Shown here one piece after another: positions 18,444 to 27,655 of a stretch of 64,000 nt of DNA. Below the pieces are notes generated by a model. The model was not told the DNA's origin and did not search any database. It was given only the letters and a program-made list of their open reading frames with translations. Numbering within the stretch: the first letter of the stretch is position 1; every line of letters begins with the position of its first letter. Source of the DNA: an uncultured Clostridia bacterium (GTDB lineage Bacteria; Bacillota; Clostridia; Christensenellales; Borkfalkiaceae); assembly GCA_934254725.1 (NCBI GenBank), contig CAKQLR010000001.1, positions 47,359-111,358 on the forward strand, given 5' to 3'. The translations under genes were made by a program, and so were the position numbers.

Positions 18444-18902
18444 TCAGTCGAATTTAACGGCTTTGTTTATTTTGGCTATCTTTGTGAGCTGAAATTTTTC
18501 TTCCGTGCCGTTTATCTCCACGGTTACGGTGTTTCCGTCGTAGCCCGTGAGAACGCCTTCGAAATACTTCTTGCCCTTCATGGGTGCGAAAAGCTTTACT
18601 TCGACATCCTCGCCGAGGGCGCGTGTGAAGTCGCGCTCGGTTTTGAGCGGTCTGTCAAGCCCAGGACTGGACACGTTGAGCGTGTAGCTTGCGCCGTAGG
18701 TGGGATCAAGCTCGTCCAGAAGATCGCTGAGGGCGTTGTGGTATTTTTCGCAGGTATCGAGGTCTACGCCGTCCTCCGTATCGATAACGAAGGTGAACGA
18801 CTCGTCCTGAGGTCTCCAGAACACTTCGATAAACTCTATATTCATACTCTCGGCAAGTTGTTTTGCCGCCGAGGATATTTCTTCGATGGGTTTAATTTTC
18901 AC
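18444..18902 (-). CDS. rimP: ribosome maturation factor RimP
   Basis: 152 residues. N-terminal alpha/beta domain with VFWRPQDESFTFVID and the family motif SPGLDRPLKTERDF (about 89-102), then an SH3-like C-terminal domain. It is needed for 30S maturation. It heads the rimP-nusA-ylxR-ylxQ-infB unit and has its own promoter in the gap after the polC-locus gene. Confidence 0.95.
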   Translation of the reverse strand: MKIKPIEEISSAAKQLAESMNIEFIEVFWRPQDESFTFVIDTEDGVDLDTCEKYHNALSDLLDELDPTYGASYTLNVSSPGLDRPLKTERDFTRALGEDVEVKLFAPMKGKKYFEGVLTGYDGNTVTVEINGTEEKFQLTKIAKINKAVKFD

Positions 18903-18926
18903 GTCTATACCCCTTTACAAAAGTTA

Positions 18927-18951
18927 AGAGCGGAACATATCATTCCACTCT
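18927..18951 (-). other. hairpin in rimP leader
   Basis: agagcggaa (18927-18935) pairs with ttccactct (18943-18951), nine pairs with one wobble, in the 5' untranslated region of rimP. It has no T-run, so it is not a classical terminator. Confidence 0.5.
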
Positions 18952-18981
18952 CGATAATCAATTAACCATGTTGCTTATAAT

Positions 18982-19010
18982 ATATTAACATATATTAAAT
19001 AGTTTGTAAA
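18982..19010 (-). promoter_or_regulatory. promoter of rimP-nusA-infB unit
   Basis: On the minus strand TTTACA (19005-19010), a 17-bp spacer, then TAATAT (18982-18987), about 80 bp upstream of rimP. Confidence 0.65.
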
Positions 19011-19078
19011 GCGTTTTTCCGAAAATTTGTTCTTTTTTTCGCGTGAGTGCCAAAAATTTGCCCGAAAACGGGGAAAAA

Positions 19079-20740
19079 TCACATAAGATCGGGAAGAGAG
19101 CCTTTCTGTTCTATAAGCTTTATGAACACTTTTGCGGTGGCGTGCGCGTCGTCGTAGGCGCGGTGCGGGTTGAATTCTATACCGAAGTATTCCGCTATAG
19201 TGCCGAGTTTGTGGTTGTGCAACTGCGGCAATTGCCGACGGGCGAGCGCGAGCGTATCTATAAGCGGGTTGTAGTAATAATAGCCCGCTTCTGCAGACAA
19301 GCGTTTCAAAAATTTAATATCGAAATCTATGTTGTGGGCTATGAGAATAGCGCCTTCGAAAAATTTGTAAACGTCGCCGGCGACCTCCTTGAACGTGGGC
19401 TTATCCGCAACCATGGCGTCGGTAATGCCGGTTATATCCGTAATTTCCTGCTTGATTTTTACCTTTGGATTGACGAGCGAGCCGAAGCGTTCGGTTATAA
19501 CGCCGTCCACGATTTTCACCGCGCCTATTTCCGTTACGGTGTCGGTAAGAGGTTCCGTACCCGTGGTTTCGGTATCGAACACGACGAAAGTCTTACCCAT
19601 AAGGCATTCGGGCGGGCGGTATTCGCCGGACAGCATATCGCTTTGCGTGTATTCGGTAATCTTTTCGGGGAAGATGTATCTGTAATCCTGCGGGGTGCTT
19701 TTCGAAGGCTTCTGCTCGGGAACGAAATTCTCGGGGAAATGGCAGTAGTTTATCTTCTTTATTACGAACGAGAGACGGTCACGGTAGTTTTCGACCGCGC
19801 CCTGAACGAATATGCCGTCGCCCTCCTTAAGCTTTCTTATCTGGCTTTCGGTGGCTTTTTTGTTGAAATACGTGCCCGTGATTTTTCCGCTTTTATCCGA
19901 AAATTCTATAAGGAAGAACGGCTTGCCGTTGACGGTTTTGCGCTCCCTTATCGATAGAATATTTCCGCACAAGAAAACGGAATCCATTTCGCCCTGCACG
20001 TCGTCTATGTACACCGCCGTGTCCGCGCCGATAAGGTCGTCGAGCTTGGTTATCTCCGTAACCTTTATCGAACGGTACTTGACGTATTCGACAACGGGCG
20101 GCTTTTCTTCGAGAATGGAAAAATCCACTTCGGTATCCTTGGGGGTAAGACTGCCGCGGAACTCGTCGCAGAAAAACCTGCCGAGGTAGCCCTCTATCTC
20201 TCTGATCGTGCCGTGGCTTTCAAATTGCGACACCATATCTTTATCCACCGCTATATCGAAAGACACGACGCTTATTTCGCCGTAGCGGGGTGACGGGATT
20301 TCATCGTTCCCCTTTGACCCGGAAAGCTTTTTAGACGAAGCGAGGGATGCCGACGCATCGGCAGAAGGAGCGGATAAGTCCCCTTTTTCGCACTCTATCG
20401 GGGTGATTTTTACTTTTATATCCTCTTTTGAAACGGAGTGCGCAACCGATTTGCAGTTCTCTTTTAGGTAGGAGAAAATCTCGCGGGAGACAAGCTCTTC
20501 GTCCGCGCGTATCTTCTTTACGTCGAGAGCGACCCTTCTGAAAGATTCCGGAAAGGCTTCGGCAACAACGTCGAGAATGCGGGCGCGGAGATCGTCCGAC
20601 ACCGTGTTATTGCATATCACGGTTACGCGGGCGGAGCGGGAGACCGGGTAGATTTCCACCTTGCTTATCTTAGCATATTTCAGGCTTTCGTCGAGAGAAC
20701 GAAGCCTTAGAGTAATTACTTTTAATTCTTCCGTAGCCAC
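19079..20740 (-). CDS. PolC-like N-terminal/OB/3'-5' exonuclease protein lacking the polymerase
   Basis: 553 residues at the position of polC (after ispG, before rimP). Order: PolC N-terminal-like region (about 1-215), OB-fold (about 245-335, NGKPFFLIEFSDKSGKI near 272), then a DnaQ-type exonuclease (about 380-545). All exonuclease motifs are intact: FVVFDTETTG (ExoI, DxE), ILIAHNIDFDIKFL (ExoII) and HRAYDDAHAT (ExoIII, HxxxxD). After the exonuclease the protein simply ends. The PHP domain that normally flanks the exonuclease and the whole polymerase, about 850 residues, are missing; the 176 bp downstream hold only a promoter and hairpin. PolC is normally about 1430 residues. The gene overlaps ispG by 19 bp and its frame is uninterrupted, so I read it as a functional standalone protein, perhaps a proofreading subunit for a DnaE-type polymerase encoded elsewhere. 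Confidence 0.88.
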   Translation of the reverse strand: MATEELKVITLRLRSLDESLKYAKISKVEIYPVSRSARVTVICNNTVSDDLRARILDVVAEAFPESFRRVALDVKKIRADEELVSREIFSYLKENCKSVAHSVSKEDIKVKITPIECEKGDLSAPSADASASLASSKKLSGSKGNDEIPSPRYGEISVVSFDIAVDKDMVSQFESHGTIREIEGYLGRFFCDEFRGSLTPKDTEVDFSILEEKPPVVEYVKYRSIKVTEITKLDDLIGADTAVYIDDVQGEMDSVFLCGNILSIRERKTVNGKPFFLIEFSDKSGKITGTYFNKKATESQIRKLKEGDGIFVQGAVENYRDRLSFVIKKINYCHFPENFVPEQKPSKSTPQDYRYIFPEKITEYTQSDMLSGEYRPPECLMGKTFVVFDTETTGTEPLTDTVTEIGAVKIVDGVITERFGSLVNPKVKIKQEITDITGITDAMVADKPTFKEVAGDVYKFFEGAILIAHNIDFDIKFLKRLSAEAGYYYYNPLIDTLALARRQLPQLHNHKLGTIAEYFGIEFNPHRAYDDAHATAKVFIKLIEQKGSLPDLM

Positions 20741-21780
20741 AATTCTATCTCCTTCATTATTTCCTGTTTTGCAAGGCTTGCGGGAACTTTGCGTTTAATT
20801 TCTCCACCCGAAAAAATTACGCACTCGTCCTTGCCGCCCGCTATACCGAGGTCGGCGTCCTTACCCTCGCCTATGCCGTTCACCACGCAACCCATAACAG
20901 CCACTTTCAGCCGTTTATGCGTGTTTTGAGTGGCTTTTTCAATTTCTTCTGCTATTTCGAAAACGTTATAATCGCACCTTCCGCAAGTGGGACAGGACAC
21001 GACTTCGACATAATCTTTATCTATACCTACGGCTCTTAATATCCTTTTTGCGGCGTACACTTCCTCTTCGGGCGGGGCGGAAAGAGACACCCTTACCGTA
21101 TCGCCTATGCCGTGAAGAAGCAGCGAACCTATGCCTATTGAGCCTTTAATCATTCCGCTTTGCATGGTGCCTGCTTCGGTTACGCCTATATGAAGCGGAT
21201 ACGAACAGCTTTCGGACAAAATTTCGTAAGCCTTTACGGTGGTGGCTACGTCCGAAGCCTTTGCGGAAATAACTATGTCGTTTACGCCGTAGCTTTCAAA
21301 TATGCGGGCGGCGTGAAGCGCGCTTTCCGCAAGTGCCTTTGCCGTGCGACCGTATTTTTCAAGATATTCCTTTTCTATACTGCCCGAGTTACTGCCTGCC
21401 CTGACGGGGATTTTATAAGCCTTTAAACAATCGGAAACCGCCTTTATCTCGGCTTTTCCGCCTATATTGCCCGGGTTAATCCTAATCTTGTCCGCGCCGT
21501 TTTCGCATGAGAGAATGGCTAATTTGCTTGAAAAATGAATATCCGCGACAATCGGGCAGTTTACCTTTTCTTTTAATTTTTTTATGGCTTTCGCGTCCGC
21601 CTCGTCACGAACGGCTACACGAACGATATCCGCGCCCGCATTTACGCAAGCACGGATTTGTTCTGCAGCTTCGTCTGTTTTTTCGGTTTTGACGGTCGTC
21701 ATCGTCTGGACGGTTATGCGGTTCCCTCCGCCTATTTTTACGCCGCCGACGTTCACCGCGAAAGTCTTATCGTTTTTCAT
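20722..21780 (-). CDS. ispG: 4-hydroxy-3-methylbut-2-en-1-yl diphosphate synthase (flavodoxin)
   Basis: 352 residues from the start at 21780 (MKNDKTFAVNVGGVKIGG). A longer reading to 21897 exists, but it would run back into rseP and adds an unrelated 39-residue extension. N-terminal TIM barrel; C-terminal 4Fe-4S domain with VSCPTCGRCDYN (two Cys) and AVMGCVVNGIGEGKDADLGIAGG (third Cys). It catalyses the penultimate step of the MEP isoprenoid pathway, matching dxr two genes upstream. Confidence 0.96.
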   Translation of the reverse strand: MKNDKTFAVNVGGVKIGGGNRITVQTMTTVKTEKTDEAAEQIRACVNAGADIVRVAVRDEADAKAIKKLKEKVNCPIVADIHFSSKLAILSCENGADKIRINPGNIGGKAEIKAVSDCLKAYKIPVRAGSNSGSIEKEYLEKYGRTAKALAESALHAARIFESYGVNDIVISAKASDVATTVKAYEILSESCSYPLHIGVTEAGTMQSGMIKGSIGIGSLLLHGIGDTVRVSLSAPPEEEVYAAKRILRAVGIDKDYVEVVSCPTCGRCDYNVFEIAEEIEKATQNTHKRLKVAVMGCVVNGIGEGKDADLGIAGGKDECVIFSGGEIKRKVPASLAKQEIMKEIELWLRKN

Positions 21781-21785
21781 TTTTA

Positions 21786-23399
21786 TTAAAACAAATGTAA
21801 TATATCTACAAGTACTGCAAAGCCGAGAAGCAGGAACAAGCCCACCGTGTGAATAATGGCTTCCACATTTCTGTTGACGGGTTTGCCCCTTATCCACTCG
21901 ATGAGAGTGAACGCCACCCTCGAGCCGTCGAGCGCAGGCAGCGGCAACAGGTTGAACACGCCGAGGTTGACGCCGATATAACCGCCGATAGTGAGTAAGT
22001 TTCTAAACCCGCCAACTTTGATAACCTGCGTGGTCATTACGATTGTGGTGACCGTTCCGCCCATGCTGTTTATGCCGAGCGCGCCTGTTATGAGCTGACC
22101 GAGCACAAGGAAGATCGAGCCTGCCATTCTGAACGAATACGCGAACGCGCCGCCTATCGTCTGGAAAAAACCGAGACGAACGTTTGCGCTGCCCCAGTTG
22201 CTCTGGGACGTTTCGGAAGTCACGCCGAGCATTCTGAATATGTTTTCCTCGGTAGCTTCGGCAAAGTTTTCGGGCAGGGTTATTTCGAGCTTGAAGTGTT
22301 TGCCGTTGCGGTACACCCAGATATTTGCCTTTTCGCCCGCCGATTTATCCTTTAAATAATTGTATAATTCCTTTGCTCCGTAAAGCCTGTTTTCCTTTTT
22401 ATAAAAGTTTTTGAAATTGTCGTCGTTTTCAGGGTTATCGACGTCGAACGTGTAGTCGGAAGTGCATTCACGGAAAAGAATATCGTTTTCCATAAACGAA
22501 GAACCGTCCCTTACGCCCGTTACCTGCGTGAGAGTCGCTACGCCGAGAGCATCCGAAACGGCTACCATATCCGTTGCGTTCTTGCTTGTGACGTCGCTGC
22601 GGAGCGTGACTTTCGTCTGAACGAATTCGCCGTTACGGTAAACAACGAGGTTTAACACGTCGCCCTGCTTTTTGCCGTTGAGCTGTTCGATTAAATCTGT
22701 CTGAAGATAAATTGTTTTTCCCTCTATGGAGACAATCGCGTCGCCCTGCTCGAGTGACCAGGCGTATTCGCTGTTATTTACTATGTCGCCAGCGGCAAAC
22801 AAAGTCTGCCCGTAAATGCCGAACAGCAGCATTACCATTACTATTGCAAGAACAAAATTCATAAACGCGCCCGCGACGAGCACGATTATTCTTTGCCAGG
22901 GTTTGCGGTTATTGAATGCGGTTGGAGAATCGCTGTCGTCGTCCTCGCCCTCGAAAGCGCAGAAGCCGCCGATAGGGAGAACCCTGACGGAAAAGTATTC
23001 GCCGTTCTTTCTTTTCTTTTTATACACCGCGGGACCGAAGCCGAGAGCGAATTCCGTTATGCCGAAACCGAGAGCCTTGCCCGCCACATAGTGACCGAAC
23101 TCGTGAACCGTTATCATGGCGAGAAGCACGAGAAGGGCAAGAACCACGGACAGAACCGTTCCCATAACGTTATTAAGCGAACCCGTTGCAAGACCGTAAA
23201 CGATACTGCCTATGACGATTACCGCTATCGCGATAAGGGTTATGGCGAGAACGACGTTATTCTTCTTTTTATCGTCGCCGTCACCTCCGCCGGGAGAACC
23301 AGCTTTAAACGATTTTGTGGGTTTTTGCGCGTTTTCGGGGGTATTTGCTTTTTCCCCGACAGGCGTGTTATTGTTTTTTTCTTCGCTGTAATTGTCCAT
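21786..23399 (-). CDS. rseP: RseP/SpoIVFB-type site-2 membrane metalloprotease
   Basis: 537 residues. The N-terminal 45 residues are hydrophilic (Asn/Lys/Gly rich), then TM segments follow at about 48-68 and 78-98. The zinc motif HEFGH is at the end of the second (TVHEFGHYVAGKALGFGI). The downstream LDG motif lies in NLLPLPALDGSRVAF near 495. Between them are PDZ-like stretches with several polar insertions, making this protein about 100 residues longer than usual. It is an intramembrane protease cleaving anti-sigma factors or signal peptides. It lies between dxr and ispG. Confidence 0.94.
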   Translation of the reverse strand: MDNYSEEKNNNTPVGEKANTPENAQKPTKSFKAGSPGGGDGDDKKKNNVVLAITLIAIAVIVIGSIVYGLATGSLNNVMGTVLSVVLALLVLLAMITVHEFGHYVAGKALGFGITEFALGFGPAVYKKKRKNGEYFSVRVLPIGGFCAFEGEDDDSDSPTAFNNRKPWQRIIVLVAGAFMNFVLAIVMVMLLFGIYGQTLFAAGDIVNNSEYAWSLEQGDAIVSIEGKTIYLQTDLIEQLNGKKQGDVLNLVVYRNGEFVQTKVTLRSDVTSKNATDMVAVSDALGVATLTQVTGVRDGSSFMENDILFRECTSDYTFDVDNPENDDNFKNFYKKENRLYGAKELYNYLKDKSAGEKANIWVYRNGKHFKLEITLPENFAEATEENIFRMLGVTSETSQSNWGSANVRLGFFQTIGGAFAYSFRMAGSIFLVLGQLITGALGINSMGGTVTTIVMTTQVIKVGGFRNLLTIGGYIGVNLGVFNLLPLPALDGSRVAFTLIEWIRGKPVNRNVEAIIHTVGLFLLLGFAVLVDILHLF

Positions 23400-23472
23400 T
23401 TATTCTCCGATTGTCTTTATTATGGCTTTCGTTTTTTATAGCCGAGCGCCAAAAAACGAAATGCCCGTTGAT

Positions 23473-24618
23473 TTATTTTATGTATTCGCCGGCGATTATA
23501 TCCGTGGCAATTTGCCTTGCGGAAATGTCCGTTTGCTTTATAGCCTCTAACTCCGCCTTTTGCGAAGGGATTTCCGACAGAGTTTTTTCTATTACCTCCG
23601 CTATGTCCGTGAAAGCTATGCGACCGGCGAGAAAGGCTTTTACCGCGACCTCACTTGCGGCATTGAGCGCGCACGGGGTTGTACCTCCCCCTTTTAACGC
23701 GCTTATAGCCAGGTCGAAACAAGGATAGGCTTGCTTTTCTACCTTATAAAATTCCAATTTACCGAGGCTTGCAAGGTCTAACGGCGCTATTTTCAGCGGA
23801 AGTCTTTCCGGATAGGTGAGCGCGATCTGTATCGGTTGCAGCATCGAGGGGGTGCTCATTTCCGCCATCACGGAGCCGTCCGAAAATCTTACCATGGAAT
23901 GCACGGTGGACTGCGGGTGAATAAGCACTTCTATCTTGCTCGTCGGGGCGTTGAACAGGTGGTGCGCTTCTATGACTTCAAACCCCTTGTTAAGCATCGT
24001 TGCGCAGTCTACGGTTATCTTTGCGCCCATATGCCAGTTGGGGTGACGAAGCGCCTGTTCGGGCGTCACGGTGCGAAGCTGCTCACGGGTGTAGCTTCTG
24101 AACGGACCGCCACTTGCCGTTAAAATAAGACTTTCAAAACCGTCTTCCCTGAAATTCAGGCATTGCCATATTGCCGAATGTTCGCTGTCCACAGGGATTA
24201 TTTTTACGCCGTTCTCTTTGGCTTTCCTCATTACGATCTCGCCGCCGGCGACAAGGGCTTCCTTATTTGCAAGGGCTACATCCTTTTTCTTTTCTATAGC
24301 ATCGAGGACGATCTCCAACCCGGCAAAACCGCTGACGGCAACGAAAACGAGATCCGTATCCTCGGTTATGCAGTTAAAAGCGCCTTCGCGTCCGTAATAA
24401 CACTTTACCCCGTCAGGGAGATCGAGACCGCTTTGACCGCCTGCAAGGCAAACAGCCTCGGGCTTGTATTTGTGAGCCTGCGCACTGAGCAATTCCGCAT
24501 TCGTGTTTGCGCAAAGAGATACTGCTTTGGCTATGGAAGGATTTCTTTCCAGAACCTCGAGAACCTGTCTGCCGACCGAGCCTGTACTGCCTATAAGCGC
24601 GATTTTTTTCGTTTTCAA
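23473..24618 (-). CDS. dxr: 1-deoxy-D-xylulose 5-phosphate reductoisomerase
   Basis: 381 residues. NADPH motif GSTGSVGRQVLEVL (9-22), metal and substrate residues in VDSEHSAIWQCL, TASGGPF, and HPNWHMGAKITVDCATMLNKG. First committed step of the MEP pathway. Downstream of cdsA and upstream of rseP in the standard order; a copy of the TTTCGC-TTATC element lies 28 bp before its start. Confidence 0.97.
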   Translation of the reverse strand: MKTKKIALIGSTGSVGRQVLEVLERNPSIAKAVSLCANTNAELLSAQAHKYKPEAVCLAGGQSGLDLPDGVKCYYGREGAFNCITEDTDLVFVAVSGFAGLEIVLDAIEKKKDVALANKEALVAGGEIVMRKAKENGVKIIPVDSEHSAIWQCLNFREDGFESLILTASGGPFRSYTREQLRTVTPEQALRHPNWHMGAKITVDCATMLNKGFEVIEAHHLFNAPTSKIEVLIHPQSTVHSMVRFSDGSVMAEMSTPSMLQPIQIALTYPERLPLKIAPLDLASLGKLEFYKVEKQAYPCFDLAISALKGGGTTPCALNAASEVAVKAFLAGRIAFTDIAEVIEKTLSEIPSQKAELEAIKQTDISARQIATDIIAGEYIK

Positions 24619-24646
24619 TTTATAGATTCCTTATTGTACAAGTGCC

Positions 24647-24673
24647 GTATTTCGCACATTATCAAGTATTTTT
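24647..24673. repeat. intergenic TTTCGC-TTATC element, copy 3 of 5
   Basis: ATTTCGC ACA TTATC AAGTA TTTTT on the plus strand, filling the gap between dxr and cdsA and reaching the cdsA stop codon. It shares agtgccgtatttcgc with the copy at 5431-5445. Confidence 0.6.
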
Positions 24674-25490
24674 ACAATGTTATGGCAATAGCGAAGCAAA
24701 CGTAAACAAGCGGGCAGGTAAACAGGATGCTGTCTATTCTGTCCATAATTCCGCCGTGACCGGGAAGAATGTTGCCCATATCTTTTATGCCTATTTTGCG
24801 CTTGAACGCACTTTCCGCCAGGTCTCCGAACTCGGTTAAAAGCGAGCCGAGAACGCCGGTTATAATAAACAATATTACGCTTGGGGTTTGCGCTTTTACG
24901 GCAAAAGCAAACACCGCCCACACGCCGATTGCGCCGAGAATACCGCCGAATATTCCGCCTATGCCCCCGGCTATCGTCTTTTTGGGACTGATTTCCTCGC
25001 AAAGTTTTCTTTTACCGAATGCATAGCCGATGAAATACGCGAACGTATCGGCAAACGGGGATATTACGAATATCAATATCATTGCGATGAGCGAATACTC
25101 TGTCAGAGCATTCGCGTAGGACATAAACAGCAGCAAGAAGGACGGATAAAACGTGGCTAATAAGCCCAGCCCCGCACCCTCTAACGTGGTTATTTTATAT
25201 TGCAGCACGAGCAATGACAGCTGTAATAGCACGCCTGCGCCGTAGACCCACAATATGCCTTGTTCGCGGAAATACCAGCACACCGGCACCGAAGCCGCGG
25301 ACACGGCAACCGCCGACGCCTTTTGCATAAACGTTGTGCGTTCGCCCGTGGCGCGGGCGACTTCAAACGAGCCGAGCGTGGCGAGAATGAGTACGAATAT
25401 CTCAAACAGCACCGTTTGTATATTGCGCAGTAAAAAGAATATTACCGTAAAAAGCACTAACCCTGCGCCGGTGATTATTCGTTTTAACAT
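24672..25490 (-). CDS. cdsA: phosphatidate cytidylyltransferase
   Basis: 272 residues, about eight hydrophobic segments. The CDP-diglyceride synthetase signature is in GKRKLCEEISPKKTIAGG and the end GHGGIMDRIDSILF (DRxDS). It makes CDP-diacylglycerol for phospholipid synthesis in the membrane. It follows uppS, as in most Firmicutes. Confidence 0.94.
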   Translation of the reverse strand: MLKRIITGAGLVLFTVIFFLLRNIQTVLFEIFVLILATLGSFEVARATGERTTFMQKASAVAVSAASVPVCWYFREQGILWVYGAGVLLQLSLLVLQYKITTLEGAGLGLLATFYPSFLLLFMSYANALTEYSLIAMILIFVISPFADTFAYFIGYAFGKRKLCEEISPKKTIAGGIGGIFGGILGAIGVWAVFAFAVKAQTPSVILFIITGVLGSLLTEFGDLAESAFKRKIGIKDMGNILPGHGGIMDRIDSILFTCPLVYVCFAIAITL

Positions 25491-25563
25491 TTTTACGTTT
25501 CGTTTCTCCTTTTGCTACCCCCCGTTTTTGTGCGTTTTAAGGGGTTTTTGTATTCGGGCTTCA

Positions 25564-26271
25564 CTATACTTTTCCGAATCTTCTGTTCCTTAAAGAATAA
25601 TCTTTAAGAGCGGTTTCTATATCTTTTTCATTTAAATCGGGGAACAGAACTTCCGAAAAATACAGCTCCGAATAAGTGGACTGATAGGGCATAAAGCCCG
25701 ATAGACGTTTTTCGCCGCCCGTTCTTATGATTAAATCCGGCGAGGGAAGCCCCGCGGTATATAGCGCTTTTTCAAAATTTTCGGGAGTGAACTCCTCTTT
25801 TCTTTCCGATAGCAAACGGGCAGCACGGATTATCTCCGCCCTGCCTCCGTATCCGAGTAGTATGTTAAGCGTGAACGGAGAGTTCGTTTTTGTTTTCTCC
25901 TCCGCTTCTTTTATAGAAGAGCAGAGGCTTTCGCCCGCTTTTTCGTACTCGCCCGAGAAGCGCAAACGCACGCTTGACGGCTCGAACAAAAGCGGAAACG
26001 CATTGATAAATTCCTCTACCCTCTTTAATATTCCGACGACTTCTTCCTGCGGGCGGGAGAAATTCTCTTCCGACAACGCGTAAAGAGAAACAACCTTTAC
26101 ACCCGCTTTAAACAAAGCATTTGCGACTACCGGTACTTGCTTTGCCCCTTCTTTATGACCGCATTGGCGGGGCAAGCCTCTTTCGGTTGCCCATCTGCCG
26201 TTGCCGTCCATGATAACGGCAACGTGCGACGGCACTGAAGAACGTTTTTCTTTAAGATTATTTTCGGACAT
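25564..26271 (-). CDS. uppS: isoprenyl transferase (undecaprenyl diphosphate synthase)
   Basis: 235 residues. HVAVIMDGNGRWATERGLPR (about 16-35) with the catalytic Asp, the conserved ALSEENFSRP, and RTGGEKRLSGFMPYQSTYSE near 190. It builds the lipid carrier for peptidoglycan. It overlaps frr by 1 bp. Confidence 0.96.
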   Translation of the reverse strand: MSENNLKEKRSSVPSHVAVIMDGNGRWATERGLPRQCGHKEGAKQVPVVANALFKAGVKVVSLYALSEENFSRPQEEVVGILKRVEEFINAFPLLFEPSSVRLRFSGEYEKAGESLCSSIKEAEEKTKTNSPFTLNILLGYGGRAEIIRAARLLSERKEEFTPENFEKALYTAGLPSPDLIIRTGGEKRLSGFMPYQSTYSELYFSEVLFPDLNEKDIETALKDYSLRNRRFGKV

Positions 26272-26846
26272 TAAACCGTCATTACGTCCTTTTCTTTTTC
26301 GACGGCGAGTTTATCTATAGCTTCTATCGTCTTGGTTACTTCCTTTTCGACGTCTTTCTCGAAACCGCTGTATTCGTCGTCCGTTATCTCTTTGTTTTTG
26401 TTCATTTTCTTGAGAGCTTCAAGGGTATCTCTGCGGATGTTTCTGACTGCTACTTTGGAGTCTTCAGCCATCTTTTTAACTTGTTTGCAGAGGTCTTTTC
26501 TTCTCTCTTCTGTAAGCTCGGGGAAAACGAGCCTGATTACCGTACCGTCGTTCGTCGGGGTTAAGCCGATATTTGCGACGAGTATAGCTTTTTCCACGTT
26601 TTTAAGTGTGCTTTTATCCCACGGAGCGATTACAAGACATCTTCCGTCCTGTACCGAAATATTACCGACTTGGTTGATAGGAGTAGGCTGACCGTAATAA
26701 TCCACCTGAATCTTGTCGAGAACATGGGGGTTAGCCCTGCCCGCACGTATAGTGGTGTATTCGTTTTTAAGCACCGACGCGGTTTTTTCAAGCCTTTCTT
26801 TGTTTTCGTCGAGTATCATTGTTACGACTTCCATATCTGCTGCCAT
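26271..26846 (-). CDS. frr: ribosome recycling factor
   Basis: 191 residues. Core motifs TTIRAGRANPHVLDKIQVDYYG and RLVFPELTEERRKDL are present, with the three-helix bundle C-terminus. The typical length is about 185; the true start could be the Met at residue 10 (MILDENKERLEK), but GGGAG lies at good spacing before the first Met. It splits post-termination ribosomes with EF-G. Confidence 0.96.
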   Translation of the reverse strand: MAADMEVVTMILDENKERLEKTASVLKNEYTTIRAGRANPHVLDKIQVDYYGQPTPINQVGNISVQDGRCLVIAPWDKSTLKNVEKAILVANIGLTPTNDGTVIRLVFPELTEERRKDLCKQVKKMAEDSKVAVRNIRRDTLEALKKMNKNKEITDDEYSGFEKDVEKEVTKTIEAIDKLAVEKEKDVMTV

Positions 26847-26876
26847 ATTCGTTTCTCCCTTTTTTTATTATTTGAA

Positions 26877-27581
26877 TTATCTTATCCATGTGCCGAGTTC
26901 TTCACCCTCGCACACGCGGACAATTGCGTCCTTTTCGTTTAAGCCGAACGCGAGTATCGGGGTTTTATTTTCCATGCAGATGGTTACCGCGGTGGTATCC
27001 ATCGCTTTCAAGCCCTGTTTTATAAAATCAATATACTTGATTTCTTTATACTTCTTCGCGTCCTTATTGACCTTCGGGTCGCTGTCGTAAATACCGTCTA
27101 CGTTTTTCGCGAGAAGCAATATATCTGCATTTACTTCCGCAGCCCTGAGAGCCGCAGCCGTATCCGTGGAGAAATACGGGTTGCCCGTGCCGCAGGCGAA
27201 TATTACTATTCTGCCTTTTTCGAGATGGTTGAGCGCCTTCCTGAGTATATAAGGCTCAGCCACGCGGGTTATAGTGAGCGCCGTCTGAACGCGGGTAGGT
27301 ACGCCTTTCTGTTCGATTGCGTCCTGAAGGGCAAGCGCGTTGATTACCGTTGCGAGCATCCCCATATGATCTGCGGTGGTTCTGTCCATATTGGTGCCTT
27401 GTCTGCCCCTCCAGAAATTGCCGCCGCCGACGATTATGCCTATCTGCACGCCCATATCGTGCGCTTTTACAAGTTGACAGACGACCTGATCTATAAACTT
27501 TTCGTTAAGCCCCGTGCCGTTGTCGCCGGCAAGCGCTTCACCGCTGATTTTCAGTATTATCCTTTTATATTTTGCGGACAT
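26877..27581 (-). CDS. pyrH: UMP kinase
   Basis: 234 residues of the amino-acid kinase fold. LKISGEALAG (about 10-19), IGIIVGGGNFWRGRQG (about 47-62) and ACGTGNPYFSTDTAAALRA (about 129-147). It phosphorylates UMP to UDP. A strong terminator lies between tsf and this gene, so pyrH is either read through or has its own promoter. Confidence 0.97.
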   Translation of the reverse strand: MSAKYKRIILKISGEALAGDNGTGLNEKFIDQVVCQLVKAHDMGVQIGIIVGGGNFWRGRQGTNMDRTTADHMGMLATVINALALQDAIEQKGVPTRVQTALTITRVAEPYILRKALNHLEKGRIVIFACGTGNPYFSTDTAAALRAAEVNADILLLAKNVDGIYDSDPKVNKDAKKYKEIKYIDFIKQGLKAMDTTAVTICMENKTPILAFGLNEKDAIVRVCEGEELGTWIR

Positions 27582-27605
27582 ATTCTCTCCTGTACGGTTT
27601 CCCGA

Positions 27606-27642
27606 TTTTTAAAAAAAGGGAACACAAAAAAACTGTGTTCCC
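27606..27642 (-). terminator. intrinsic terminator of rpsB-tsf
   Basis: Nine-bp perfect stem gggaacaca (27618-27626) with tgtgttccc (27634-27642), then a T7 run on the minus strand. It is 13 bp after the tsf stop. Confidence 0.9.
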
Positions 27643-27655
27643 GTAATAAGACTTA

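Noticed and set aside
21781..21897. N-terminal extension of ispG
   Set aside because: It overlaps the end of rseP and lacks similarity to IspG; the family start is the Met at 21780.
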